This document shows, piece after piece, positions 24,971 to 33,376 of a stretch of DNA of 36,758 bases. The position numbers and the translations under genes were made by a program. Position 1 is the first letter of the stretch, and each line of letters begins with the position of its first letter. This DNA is from Butyrivibrio sp. (lineage in GTDB: Bacteria > Bacillota_A > Clostridia > Lachnospirales > Lachnospiraceae): NCBI GenBank assembly GCA_017996845.1, contig JAGOGF010000014.1, positions 1 through 36,758 on the forward strand, written 5' to 3'. The notes beneath the pieces are model-generated. The model did no database searches and was not told the origin of the DNA. It saw only the letters and a list, made by a program, of their open reading frames with translations.

Positions 24971-26029
24971 ATGAAAAAAGATCTTAATGAAAAAATATTT
25001 TTTGCTTCGGATTATATGGAAGGTGCACATCCTCAGATTATGCAGCGGCTTATTGACACCAATCTGGTAAAAACGCCCGGTTACGGCACCGATTCCTATT
25101 GTGAATCTGCAAGGAATAAAATTCGCACTGCCTGCAGCTGTCCGGATGCGGACGTTTTTTTCCTTGCAGGCGGTACGCAGACAAATGCAACCGTCATTGA
25201 TGCGGTCCTGCGCTCCTATCAGGGTGTAATTGCGGCACAGACCGGTCATATACAGGGGCATGAAGCAGGTGCAATTGAAGCCGGGGGACATAAGGTGCTG
25301 ACACTTTCGCAGCAATTTGGCAAGATCAGCGCCAATCAGATTGCGGCTTTTATGTCTGATTATGAAAATGATGCCAATCATGAACACACGGTAATGCCGG
25401 GGATGGTCTATCTGTCTCAGCCAACTGAATATGGTACGTTGTATTCCCTTGCCGAACTGAAAGAAATTCGTGAAGTCTGCAGCAAATACAGTCTCTCTCT
25501 ATATGTGGACGGTGCAAGACTTGCTTATGCGCTGTCCTGTCCGGAAAATGATGTTACCCTGCAGGATCTTGCTGCACTTACCGATGCTTTTTATATAGGC
25601 GGAACGAAGTGCGGAACACTTTTCGGCGAAGCTGTTGTCATTCCAAAACATGATTACATCCCGCACTTTTTTACAACAGTCAAACAACACGGTGCGCTCC
25701 TTGCAAAAGGTCGCCTTCTGGGTATTCAGTTCGATACACTCTTTACGGATGATTTGTATCTGCATATCGGAGCCCCCGCGATTGATGCCGCTGAGCAGAT
25801 CCGTTTCGTTCTGCGCGAATGTGGTTATACCCTGTACTTTGAAGCGCCTACCAATCAGATTTTTGTTGTAATGGAAAATGACAGACTTCGTTCTTTTGGT
25901 CAGCAAGTAGAATATGGTTTCTGGGAAAAATATGATGACACACATACCGTGATCCGTCTGGCGACAAGCTGGGCCACCACAGGTGAAGATACAGACGCGC
26001 TGATTCGTATTCTGCGCAGCTGCTCATGA
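24971..26029 (+). CDS. threonine aldolase / beta-eliminating lyase family
   Basis: This 352-residue fold-type I PLP enzyme has family signatures of low-specificity L-threonine aldolases: FLAGGTQTNATV near 64-74, AAQTGHIQGHEAGAIEA near 88-104, the cofactor aspartate in LYVDGARLAYA (D180) and the Schiff-base lysine in YIGGTKCG (K213). The predicted reaction is cleavage of L-threonine or allo-threonine to glycine and acetaldehyde; related lyases are not excluded. AGAGG-type sequence precedes the ATG. The YkvA gene follows after 12 bp with its own RBS, so they are probably co-transcribed. Confidence 0.9.
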   Translation: MKKDLNEKIFFASDYMEGAHPQIMQRLIDTNLVKTPGYGTDSYCESARNKIRTACSCPDADVFFLAGGTQTNATVIDAVLRSYQGVIAAQTGHIQGHEAGAIEAGGHKVLTLSQQFGKISANQIAAFMSDYENDANHEHTVMPGMVYLSQPTEYGTLYSLAELKEIREVCSKYSLSLYVDGARLAYALSCPENDVTLQDLAALTDAFYIGGTKCGTLFGEAVVIPKHDYIPHFFTTVKQHGALLAKGRLLGIQFDTLFTDDLYLHIGAPAIDAAEQIRFVLRECGYTLYFEAPTNQIFVVMENDRLRSFGQQVEYGFWEKYDDTHTVIRLATSWATTGEDTDALIRILRSCS

Positions 26030-26041
26030 TAAGGAGCCCCT

Positions 26042-26416
26042 ATGTTTCAGAAACTTGCCGCACGTGCCCGTAAATTAAAGACGGATGTCCCTGCACTGTT
26101 TCTGTGCATGAAAGACAGTGAGACACCTGCCATAGCCAAAATACTTGCCGGACTGACGATTGCCTATGCACTCTCACCGATTGATCTGATTCCGGATTTT
26201 ATCCCTGTACTGGGCTATCTGGACGATATTATCCTGCTGCCCGCCATGGTCGCACTCACCATACGGCTGATTCCACCCGCTGTCTTTGAACGGTGCCGGA
26301 TTAAGGCGGAAGGCCTGTGGGCCGATGGAAAGCCCAGGAAATGGTACTTTGCCATACCGATTGCTTTAATCTGGTGTGTGGTTTTATTCCTGATTCTGAA
26401 AAAAATATTGCAATAA
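26042..26416 (+). CDS. YkvA family membrane protein (DUF1232)
   Basis: This 124-residue protein holds the DUF1232 core AGLTIAYALSPIDLIPDFIPVLGYLDDIILLPAMVAL (about 37-73), which defines YkvA. A C-terminal transmembrane segment (WYFAIPIALIWCVVLFLILKK) follows. AAGGAG precedes the start. The function of the family is unknown. It lies directly behind the aldolase gene. Confidence 0.92.
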   Translation: MFQKLAARARKLKTDVPALFLCMKDSETPAIAKILAGLTIAYALSPIDLIPDFIPVLGYLDDIILLPAMVALTIRLIPPAVFERCRIKAEGLWADGKPRKWYFAIPIALIWCVVLFLILKKILQ

Positions 26417-26433
26417 TTCTACTGCCAGATGAA

Positions 26434-26461
26434 TTGACAATTTTTTCCGGCAGCGGATAAT
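26434..26461 (+). promoter_or_regulatory. promoter of the yjdF riboswitch/gene
   Basis: A perfect -35 TTGACA (26434-26439) and -10 GATAAT (26456-26461) are 16 bp apart. The transcript would start around 26468-26474, just before the outer stem of the riboswitch. Confidence 0.75.
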
Positions 26462-26474
26462 ATGATCTGAATCC

Positions 26475-26612
26475 AAAAAAGACAAAGATAAAAACACAAA
26501 CGTGCTTTTGCACAGATCCGGTAGGTAGTCCGGACGCAGCATCTGCTGTCAGTAGCCCTCCCTCCTTGGGACGTCCGTTCTTTGTCCATAACATCGTAAT
26601 ATCACAAGGAGG
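26475..26612 (+). ncRNA. yjdF-type riboswitch
   Basis: This structured leader lies between a strong promoter and yjdF. An outer stem GACAAAG (26481-26487)/CTTTGTC (26580-26586) encloses hairpin GTGC/GCAC (26502-26513), a second stem GGACG (26532-26536)/CGTCC (26572-26576) and an inner hairpin CAGC-ATCT-GCTG (26537-26548). Position and architecture fit the yjdF motif, which binds azaaromatic compounds. CCTCCTTG (26561-26568), inside the aptamer, is the exact complement of CAAGGAGG (26605-26612), the Shine-Dalgarno of yjdF. A mutually exclusive fold and a translational ON switch are inferred. Confidence 0.8.
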
Positions 26613-26620
26613 AATCTGTT

Positions 26621-27037
26621 ATGGACAAACAATTCTGCAATTTAACTGTTTTCTTTGAAGAACCTTTCTGGGTCGGCGTTTTTGAAATTACCTCGGCAGG
26701 GAAAATGGCAGTATGCAAGGTGACCTTTGGTGCAGAACCAAAAGATTATGAAATCTATGATTTTGTTCTGCAGCATTTTAATTCTATGCATTTTAGCACT
26801 ACCGTTGCTGTTGCGCCCCCAAAAATTTCTGCCAACCCCAAGCGCTTGCAACGTGAAATCAGAAAAAGTCTGCAAAATACCGGCATTGGAACAAAATCGC
26901 AGCAGGCTTTGCAGCTGCAACATGAAGAAAGCAAAAAAACGCAGCAGGCAAAAACCCGACTCGAAAAAGAAACAAAGCAATTGCTGCTGTTTCATCTGCA
27001 TCAGCAAAAAAAGAAAGAAAAGAAAAAGGGCCATTAA
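26621..27037 (+). CDS. yjdF: YjdF family protein (DUF2992)
   Basis: This 138-residue protein has the YjdF N-terminus (LTVFFEEPFWVGVFE, then VTFGAEPKDYEIYDFVLQ) and a long basic, glutamine- and lysine-rich C-terminal half (SQQALQLQHEESKK ... KKKEKKKG), as is usual in the family. The biochemical role is unknown; control by an azaaromatic-sensing riboswitch suggests resistance to or handling of such compounds. AAGGAGG lies 8 nt before the ATG. The gene is monocistronic, followed directly by a terminator. Confidence 0.93.
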   Translation: MDKQFCNLTVFFEEPFWVGVFEITSAGKMAVCKVTFGAEPKDYEIYDFVLQHFNSMHFSTTVAVAPPKISANPKRLQREIRKSLQNTGIGTKSQQALQLQHEESKKTQQAKTRLEKETKQLLLFHLHQQKKKEKKKGH

Positions 27038-27091
27038 AAAAGAGCTGTTATAAAATAACCCGTTTCACGGTTATCTTATGACAGCTCTTTT
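27036..27091. terminator. bidirectional terminator after yjdF
   Basis: AAAAAAGAGCTGT pairs with ACAGCTCTTTT, and the stem continues through ATAACC/GGTTAT around a short loop. T-runs on both strands allow it to end yjdF and the convergent alpha/beta hydrolase operon, whose stop codon begins at the same place. Confidence 0.92.
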
Positions 27092-27828
27092 CAGAAATTC
27101 TGACAGATGAAATTCTTTAATATGGGATTCAATTTGTCCGCATTTCGCATCGGGAAGTCATGATTTACATCTGCCAGCTGCATGGTAATACAATGTCTGT
27201 TCTTTGCCATCATTTCCAATGAAGTCTTCATATCCCGCACTTCCTTGCTACCGCAGACCGCCAGCATGGGAACTGTAACATCATCGTAAGCGGGCAGATT
27301 CTTCAGTTCCAGTGTATGCAGGAAGAAAGACCGATATACCTGAGGCGTAATCTGCCGTGCATATGTTGTCAGTTTCTCGGTCTGCTCTGCTGTATAACCC
27401 CAGTATTGTCCCTGCAGTCTGGTCAGCCACTGTAAATGCAGCAGTTTCGCTGAAAACCCTGCCAGTTTTTCATATTGCTTTACCGTTTTCTGTACCGGAT
27501 TTACCCATGCGCTTAAGAAAATCGCAAAGGAAAAACGTTCCGGATGAGCTGTCACCAGCATGACTGCAATCTGTGCTCCAAGAGAATGACCGATGATTCC
27601 GATTTTGTCCTGTCCCATACTGCTGATCAGCTCCAGAAGCTCCTGCTGCATCTGATCGGGATCGTACTCCCTGCCGGCAGCCGCCCCTGCCCCATGCAGA
27701 TGCGGCACGATTAAATGATAGTTTCCTAACGCTTCATATTGATGGCAAAAGGTATCCAGTGCTCCGGCTCCGTGCAGGAGCAGAATCGTTTTCTGCCCGG
27801 GATCTCCGTATTCATCATATTGAATCAT
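27091..27828 (-). CDS. alpha/beta hydrolase
   Basis: This 245-residue serine hydrolase has the oxyanion-hole motif LLLHGAG (17-22), the nucleophile elbow GHSLG (S82) and a C-terminal histidine in VNHDFPM. No signal peptide is visible, so it is cytoplasmic. It overlaps the preceding hydrolase gene by 14 bp and is its operon partner. The substrate cannot be told from sequence; an ester or lactone is plausible. Confidence 0.88.
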   Translation of the reverse strand: MIQYDEYGDPGQKTILLLHGAGALDTFCHQYEALGNYHLIVPHLHGAGAAAGREYDPDQMQQELLELISSMGQDKIGIIGHSLGAQIAVMLVTAHPERFSFAIFLSAWVNPVQKTVKQYEKLAGFSAKLLHLQWLTRLQGQYWGYTAEQTEKLTTYARQITPQVYRSFFLHTLELKNLPAYDDVTVPMLAVCGSKEVRDMKTSLEMMAKNRHCITMQLADVNHDFPMRNADKLNPILKNFICQNF

Positions 27829-28675
27829 TTTGTTCTGCTCTCTTTTCTCTGCGCATTTTCAGATCTGCAAGAAAATCTTCTATTCTTGCATTTACTTCTC
27901 TGCTGTTATCATAATTGGAATTATGCGCCGCATCCGGTATCACATAAAAAGGAAATGCCGTTTCCTGATTCCACTGCCTGCAGTATTGCATAACTTTCCC
28001 TGTATGGTCATGTTCTCCGACAAGGATCAGTACCGGACAGGTAATCCGAAGATTACAGTTTTCCACCAGAAACCCTGCAAATCCAATTCCCATCAAATGA
28101 CACAACTCTTTTTTTGTATAAACCGAAAGTGATCTGCACATATTATTCTGTCCCTCTTTTGTGCAGGAACAAGCCTTTGCCATTTCCTTTATCAAAAACT
28201 TATGCGGATAACACCGGGACATCCACTCTACCTGATGGAGCCACCATTTATCTGATTTGGAATAATACTGTTCACCGAAAGGGCAGGTATCAATTCCGAC
28301 AAAGCCGATGACCATCTCCGGATATTTTTTCATAAAAGTCTGGGTAATATAACCGCCCATCGATTGTCCGATAAAAACAGCCTCCGTGATCTGTTCTCTT
28401 TCCAGAATATCGCGCAGCTGATCGGCTGCACAGGAATAAGAAAAATCGCTGTATGGTCTGGAACTGCCGTGTGCGGGATTATCCCAGCACAGAATATTAT
28501 ATCTGTCTCTGAAGTATTCGATCTGCGGCTCAAATAATGTATGATCAGCGGTCAGCCCATGCAACAGAACGAGTGTCCGTTTTTTCTCAGAACAGCTACT
28601 GACCCAATATACGATCCTGCCATTTTCTGTTTGCAGTTCTTTCTGATTCAGTTCTTCAAATACATTTTTTTCCAT
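27815..28675 (-). CDS. alpha/beta hydrolase
   Basis: This 286-residue serine hydrolase has LVLLHGLTADHTLFEP, the segment CWDNPAHGSSRP typical of this fold, the nucleophile elbow GQSMG (S105), an aspartate in LVGEHDHTG and a histidine in DAAHNSNYDN. It is distinct from the hydrolase encoded downstream, with which it overlaps by 14 bp, so the pair is not a simple recent duplication. It is cytoplasmic and its substrate is unknown. Confidence 0.88.
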   Translation of the reverse strand: MEKNVFEELNQKELQTENGRIVYWVSSCSEKKRTLVLLHGLTADHTLFEPQIEYFRDRYNILCWDNPAHGSSRPYSDFSYSCAADQLRDILEREQITEAVFIGQSMGGYITQTFMKKYPEMVIGFVGIDTCPFGEQYYSKSDKWWLHQVEWMSRCYPHKFLIKEMAKACSCTKEGQNNMCRSLSVYTKKELCHLMGIGFAGFLVENCNLRITCPVLILVGEHDHTGKVMQYCRQWNQETAFPFYVIPDAAHNSNYDNSREVNARIEDFLADLKMRREKRAEQNDSI

Positions 28676-28925
28676 TTTACAACCGCCTCACGTTTACTTT
28701 GAAGGGGAAGAATGATTCTTGGCACAAATTCCATTCCATGGTTCGAAAATTCAAACATTCCGCCATATTTATTTACATCAGCAACTACCCTGCGTGTCCC
28801 ATATCCGGCATTTATCCGCTGTGAACCCGGAAGTTCATCCTGAAATACCTCTTGTTCTTATAATTGGAACGCTTCAACCACCTTTATCACAAGCTGAAGC
28901 AATCATGTTTTCAGTATAAATCCAG
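28648..28925 (-). pseudogene. remnant of a GHKL-type sensor histidine kinase (C-terminal part)
   Basis: The minus strand carries an open frame from 28857 to a TGA at 28648 without a start. It reads ...DELPGSQRINAGYGTRRVV and continues with VNKYGGMFEF and FVPRIILPL, matching the G-box and C-terminus of AgrC/CitA-like GHKL kinases. Upstream, in another frame near 28925-28880, lies YTENMIASACDKGG, resembling the N-box, then a stop. The parts are out of frame and shortened, so the gene is decayed. Its end overlaps the start of the hydrolase gene. Confidence 0.6.
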
Positions 28926-28991
28926 AATTCTTTTTGTGCAATTATTCGTCCATTCCATGTTGCAGGCTACATATGAATTTCTGATATATAA

Positions 28992-29132
28992 TATATTGTA
29001 TATACAGAATATTGGGAAAAAAATTGGTTTAGCAGATTCCCGTCGAAGCAGGAGGCGAGGAAATATTATGAATATGGCGAAGACGGTACCGTAACAGATA
29101 TCAGTCAGAGTATGATTCGATACTCCTGTTGA
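28992..29132 (+). pseudogene. possible short gene remnant, unrecognised
   Basis: This open frame has no start codon and reads TEYWEKNWFSRFPSKQEARK and then YYEYGEDGTVTDISQS before a TGA. The composition is protein-like, but I do not recognise it and no RBS or start supports a gene. It may be a fragment of a lost gene in the same decayed zone as the kinase remnant. Confidence 0.25.
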
Positions 29133-29274
29133 TATAATAAAAAAATTTTATTGATATGTATCCGCTTTACCGGCTTATTTTCTGAAAAAGGGGTACATTG
29201 CTTTTCTTCGATCATTAACTGCAGCATCGCAGGATAATTTTAGCCATATTTTCCAAATTATACCGGGACCTGCA

Positions 29275-29303
29275 TTGCATTCCACGCACTATCCTTATAA
29301 AAT
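29275..29303 (+). promoter_or_regulatory. promoter of the nucleotidyltransferase cluster
   Basis: -35 TTGCAT (29275-29280) and -10 TAAAAT (29298-29303) are 17 bp apart, placing the start about 50 nt before the ATG at 29363. It probably drives at least the first genes of the plus-strand cluster. Confidence 0.6.
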
Positions 29304-29362
29304 ATCCAATGTATTTACTTATTTTTTATCTCAGTCTGTTCTCAGTAAAGGAGCATTACAAA

Positions 29363-30142
29363 ATGGATATCCGCATTTCAGAAATTCTGGATCAGATCAG
29401 ATGCTCCTGTCTGTCTGCCTTTGCAAACAACCTGATTGGCATATATGTACATGGTTCTCTTGCAATGGACTGTTTTCAATGGGATCACAGTGACATTGAT
29501 TTTATCATTGTTGTCAGAACGGAACCCTCGCTGCAGCAAAAAGAACTCTTTATCCGTGCGCTTCTTTTCCTTGAGCCTATTTGCCCTCCAAAGGGACTTG
29601 AAATGAGTGTCGTACTGGAAAAAGATGTCCGGCACTTTTCCTATCCGACACCCTTTTCACTTCATTTTTCCAATATGCACAAGGCTGCGTGTCAAGCCCA
29701 TCTGACAGATTACTGCCGGAAAATGAATGGGACAGACTGTGATCTGGCTGCACATTTTACTATTATTCGTCATGCCTGTATCCGATTGCTTGGTCCTGCA
29801 GAAAATGAACTTTTTGATCCGGTTCCCAGAAGAGATTATCTTGACAGTATCAAAAACGATATTATATCTGCACCGGAAGAAATTATTGAAAATCCTGTTT
29901 ACATGATTCTGAATCTTTGCCGTGTACTTGCCTTTGTGAAGGAAGATCTGATACTATCCAAGAAAGAAGGCGGGGTATGGGGAATCAATCATCTTCCGAA
30001 CCTTTATGTACCACTGATTCAGGCTGCCTTACTTTTGTACACGAATACCGGATCTGTTCTTCAGATTCCTGAACCTCCATGTTTTGGCAACTCTACTCTT
30101 TTGGATTATGCAGAATACATGAAAAAAGAGATTTTTTTGTAA
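29363..30142 (+). CDS. AadA-like aminoglycoside nucleotidyltransferase family protein
   Basis: This 259-residue protein has the length and layout of AadA/ANT(9) adenylyltransferases. The nucleotidyltransferase motif is YVHGSLAMDCFQWDHSDIDFIIVV (GS then DxD). The following GLEMSVVLE holds the glutamate equivalent to the AadA catalytic base, and YPTPFSLHFS matches the YP segment. The helical C-terminal domain (DUF4111) includes ILNLCRVLAFVKED and KKEGGVWGINHLP. AadA-type enzymes adenylate streptomycin or spectinomycin; resistance here is possible but unproven. The ATG at 29363 is chosen for its AAAGGAG. Confidence 0.8.
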   Translation: MDIRISEILDQIRCSCLSAFANNLIGIYVHGSLAMDCFQWDHSDIDFIIVVRTEPSLQQKELFIRALLFLEPICPPKGLEMSVVLEKDVRHFSYPTPFSLHFSNMHKAACQAHLTDYCRKMNGTDCDLAAHFTIIRHACIRLLGPAENELFDPVPRRDYLDSIKNDIISAPEEIIENPVYMILNLCRVLAFVKEDLILSKKEGGVWGINHLPNLYVPLIQAALLLYTNTGSVLQIPEPPCFGNSTLLDYAEYMKKEIFL

Positions 30143-30237
30143 CTGAATCGTTAACATGACACACTGTTTGTCAGGAATGCCCCTAAAAACAAACGCTTCA
30201 GAAATATACTTCGTTACCTACTCAGAAAGGGAAAAAA

Positions 30238-30795
30238 ATGAAATTTAATCCAAAAGAAATTATACTGAAAGACGGCAGAAAATGTATCCTGCGCAGTCCT
30301 GAAAAAAATGATGCTGCCGCCATGCTGGAATATCTGAAACACACTTCGGCAGAAACACATTTCATGGTACGTTATCCGGAAGAAATAACTGCCTGTATCG
30401 AATCTGAAGAACTCTGTCTGCAGGACATTCTGGACCATCCGCATAATATTATGATCGCTGCTTTTGTAGATGGTGAGCTTGCAGGCAATACCGGGATCAA
30501 TATTGTACGGGATCATATTAAGATGCGCCACCGGTCCTGTCTCGGAATTTCCATCAAAGAAGCTTACTGGCATAATGGTGTGGGAACAGCGCTCTTATCG
30601 GAAGGCATCGCATTTGCCAAACGGCAGGGCTATGAGCAACTGGAACTTGGTGTTTTCGAAGATAATACAAGAGCGCATGCACTTTATCGCCATCTGGGTT
30701 TTGAAGACTGGGGTATCAGCAGACGTGCCTTTAAATTAAAAGACGGTACCTACCGGGATGAAATTCAAATGGGACAGATCTTTGGCGAAAACTGA
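30238..30795 (+). CDS. GNAT family N-acetyltransferase
   Basis: This 185-residue protein has the GNAT fold: beta-4 with HRSCLGISIKEAYWHNGVGTALL, in which the acetyl-CoA pyrophosphate loop is HNGVGTALL, and the C-terminal ELGVFEDNTRAHALYRHLGFED, a motif typical of RimI/SpeG-like and aminoglycoside or amine acetyltransferases. AAAGGG precedes the ATG. It lies 95 bp after the nucleotidyltransferase gene. The acceptor is unknown. Confidence 0.92.
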   Translation: MKFNPKEIILKDGRKCILRSPEKNDAAAMLEYLKHTSAETHFMVRYPEEITACIESEELCLQDILDHPHNIMIAAFVDGELAGNTGINIVRDHIKMRHRSCLGISIKEAYWHNGVGTALLSEGIAFAKRQGYEQLELGVFEDNTRAHALYRHLGFEDWGISRRAFKLKDGTYRDEIQMGQIFGEN

Positions 30796-30837
30796 CCATA
30801 CCATCAAAACCTTATCTTCATTTGCAAAGGAGACCAC

Positions 30838-31713
30838 ATGAATATAACTATTGCCATGCTGCAGCTTCTTCCCGGAAAGACCACTGCAGAAAATCAGAAA
30901 AAAGGAATGGAAGCCTGCCGTACTGCTAAAGAAATGGGCGCAGATATTGCGCTTTTTCCGGAAATGTGGAGTGACGGTTATCAGATTCCGGAAGATCCTA
31001 AGCTTCTGCAAAGCCTTGCTGTTCCTTCCGATGGAGAATTTGTAAACTCTTTTTCAGAACTGGCCGCGCAGCTGGATATGGCAATTGCGATAACTTTTCT
31101 GGAGCGATACGATCCGCTGCCCAGAAACACAATATGCCTGTTTGACCGCTTTGGTCATAAGGTTTTATCTTATTCCAAAGTCCATACCTGTGATTTCGGA
31201 GATGAAAAAAGACTTTGTGCCGGCGATGATTTCTATGTTACAACGCTGCAAACTGCAAAGGGGGATGTTGAGACAGGTGCCATGATCTGCTTTGACAGGG
31301 AATTTCCCGAAAGCGCAAGGATTCTGATGCTCAAGGGTGCAGAACTGATTCTTGTTCCCAATGCGTGTCCCATGGAAATCAATCGAATCTCACAACTTCG
31401 CGGGCGTGCCTATGAAAACATGCTGGGTATTGTGACCGTAAATTATCCGGCAGGTCACCCCGACTGTAATGGTCATTCTACTGCCTTTGATGGTATTGCA
31501 TATGCCCCTGGCTCTGCCGGTTCCCGTGATACGCTCCTTTTGGATGCCGGAGAAAAAGAAGGCATCTATCCTGTAACAATGCCGATTGACGCAATCCGTG
31601 CCTACCGCAGCCATGAAGTACATGGCAATGCGTATCGTCATCCGGGCAAATATCATATTCTGACTGAAACAGATATCCGGGAGCCCTTTATCCGAAGCAA
31701 TTACAGGGCATAA
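30838..31713 (+). CDS. carbon-nitrogen hydrolase (nitrilase superfamily)
   Basis: This 291-residue amidohydrolase has the complete catalytic triad of the nitrilase superfamily: E42 in FPEMWSDGY, K114 in YSKVHTCDFG and C151 in GAMICFDREFPES. It most resembles N-carbamoylputrescine amidase/NIT-type enzymes that hydrolyse amides to acid and ammonia. Length is normal. AAAGGAG precedes the ATG, and the epimerase gene follows after 19 bp. The substrate cannot be fixed from the sequence. Confidence 0.93.
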   Translation: MNITIAMLQLLPGKTTAENQKKGMEACRTAKEMGADIALFPEMWSDGYQIPEDPKLLQSLAVPSDGEFVNSFSELAAQLDMAIAITFLERYDPLPRNTICLFDRFGHKVLSYSKVHTCDFGDEKRLCAGDDFYVTTLQTAKGDVETGAMICFDREFPESARILMLKGAELILVPNACPMEINRISQLRGRAYENMLGIVTVNYPAGHPDCNGHSTAFDGIAYAPGSAGSRDTLLLDAGEKEGIYPVTMPIDAIRAYRSHEVHGNAYRHPGKYHILTETDIREPFIRSNYRA

Positions 31714-31732
31714 AATTGCCAGAGGAGACATT

Positions 31733-32605
31733 ATGAAAGTACTTGTTATGGGAGGTACCCGTTTTTTTGGCATACCTATGATCGAAAAGCTGCTGCAGGA
31801 CGGACAGGAAGTCACAATTGCAACACGCAGCAATCATGCTGATCTTTTTGGCAGCCGTGTCCGCTATTTACAGATGGACCGTTGTAATCCAGACACCGTT
31901 CAAAAAACTTTGCATGGGCAACATTTCGATGTGATCATTGATAAAATCGCCTATTGCTCCAATGATATCCGATATCTGCTTGATCATGCCTCCTGTGAAC
32001 GGTATCTCTGTATGTCAAGTGCCTCCGTTTATGACCCTTTACATATTAATACAATGGAATCAGATTTTGACCCTGCTCAGACAAAACTGATTTGGGGTAA
32101 CCGCTCCGACTTTAGTTACAACGAAGGCAAACGTCAGATGGAATGTGCGATTCTCCAATACCGGCATCTGTGCGATGCTGCCTTTATCCGTTATCCCTTT
32201 GTGATCGGGCCAAATGACTATACAAAACGTCTGGCATTTTATGTTGAACATGTAGTAACCGCCGTTCCCATGTACATTGATCATGCAGACAATCGCCTTT
32301 CTTTCATACAGGAAACAGAAGCCGGTACCTTTTTTGCACATCTGCTGCTTCATCCGCTTTCAGGTGCCATAAACGGCTGCTCTCACGGCACTGTTTCCAT
32401 TCGCGAAATTCTGACTTATCTGGAATCAAAAACAGGAAAAAAGGCACTGCTGTCACAAAATGGTGAGCCGGCTCCCTACAACGGAGCAGAATCCTATACT
32501 TTGAATACCGATAAAGCCGAGTCCTGTGGCTATCACTTCTCCGATCTTGATACCTGGATTTTCTCTCTGCTGGATTATATTCTGGCACAATACATTTCTC
32601 TATAG
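31733..32605 (+). CDS. NAD-dependent epimerase/dehydratase family protein
   Basis: This 290-residue extended SDR has an N-terminal cofactor motif VMGGTRFFG (GGTxFxG), a serine in LCMSSASVYD, and the catalytic YxxxK in SYNEGK near 129. Region YPFVIGPNDYTKR resembles the substrate domain of nucleotide-sugar epimerases and related atypical SDRs. AGAGGAG precedes the ATG. It lies 19 bp after the nitrilase-family gene. The substrate is unknown. Confidence 0.9.
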   Translation: MKVLVMGGTRFFGIPMIEKLLQDGQEVTIATRSNHADLFGSRVRYLQMDRCNPDTVQKTLHGQHFDVIIDKIAYCSNDIRYLLDHASCERYLCMSSASVYDPLHINTMESDFDPAQTKLIWGNRSDFSYNEGKRQMECAILQYRHLCDAAFIRYPFVIGPNDYTKRLAFYVEHVVTAVPMYIDHADNRLSFIQETEAGTFFAHLLLHPLSGAINGCSHGTVSIREILTYLESKTGKKALLSQNGEPAPYNGAESYTLNTDKAESCGYHFSDLDTWIFSLLDYILAQYISL

Positions 32606-32622
32606 AAAGGAGTACTTATTTT

Positions 32623-33348
32623 ATGTCAGTGGAAAATGGTGAATGGATCATGCATGGCATGCAATGGGAGGATCCGGATCGTATCCGTTCCTGCGCGCAG
32701 CTGATGGACTGGATCAATGACATCGGTTTTTTACCTCTCTTCAAAAATGAAATCGATGGTTTTTCTGTAGAAGAACACGCCGCAAAAGATTACTGGTGGA
32801 GCGGGAACCAGGAGCAGGATCCCTGGGAATGGCGCGGTATGATTGCAAGAACAGGCGAAATTGCGTATGGAAAATTCTTTCATAATAAAACCGGATTTAT
32901 TTCCAGAAAATGGCTTCCCTATTTCGTTAACTACAGGCGCGGCGGTTATGATTTTGACTCCCGCTGGGATGATGAACTTGCCAGTATCCGTTGTAAGAAA
33001 ATCATGGACTGTTTTGAACACCGTTCAGAATATGCAAGCTATGACCTCAAATCCGATGCAGGTTTTGGTAAAGGAGGAGAGAAAAATTTCGATGGAATTC
33101 TGACCCTGCTGCAGATGCAGTGCTATCTTACCATCAAAGATTTCCGTTACCGGAAAAACAAACAGGGCGCCGACTATGGCTGGTCCGTTTCTATTTACAC
33201 TACTCCGGAAGCCTTATGGGGAGAGGATTACATCCGTTCTCACTATGACGAGGCGCCCTCTCTTTCCGGAGAATGCATTTTGAAACAAGTCCAAAAACTT
33301 TATCCGGCTGCAGAGGATAAACTGATCCGAAAGATCATTCTGGGATAA
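32623..33348 (+). CDS. AlkZ-related protein
   Basis: This 241-residue protein is rich in tryptophan and aromatic residues (DYWWSGNQEQDPWEWRGMIAR, then GFISRKWLPYFVNYRRGGYDFDSRWDDELA). This is the pattern of the AlkZ-related family, distant relatives of the YcaQ/AlkZ winged-helix DNA glycosylases. Further conserved text is GFGKGGEKNFDGILTLLQMQCYLTIKDF. A repair function is inferred only from the distant relationship. AAAGGAG precedes the ATG, and spacing to both neighbours is under 30 bp. Confidence 0.75.
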   Translation: MSVENGEWIMHGMQWEDPDRIRSCAQLMDWINDIGFLPLFKNEIDGFSVEEHAAKDYWWSGNQEQDPWEWRGMIARTGEIAYGKFFHNKTGFISRKWLPYFVNYRRGGYDFDSRWDDELASIRCKKIMDCFEHRSEYASYDLKSDAGFGKGGEKNFDGILTLLQMQCYLTIKDFRYRKNKQGADYGWSVSIYTTPEALWGEDYIRSHYDEAPSLSGECILKQVQKLYPAAEDKLIRKIILG

Positions 33349-33376
33349 TTATTGCAATCCGGAAAGGAAAGAAAAA

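Larger units (their letters stand above)
28926..29362. other. gene-poor decayed region
   Basis: Apart from the possible remnant at 28992-29132 and the promoter at 29275-29303, this AT-rich stretch shows no coding potential. A small hairpin GAGTAT/ATACTC lies at about 29107-29124, without a T-run. Confidence 0.5.

Noticed and set aside
28864..29094. 76-codon plus-strand frame in the gene-poor zone
   Set aside because: No RBS, unusual composition, and it covers DNA whose minus strand and other frames hold better explained remnants.
29107..29124. GAGTAT/ATACTC hairpin as a terminator
   Set aside because: Short stem, no T-run, and no gene ends just upstream.
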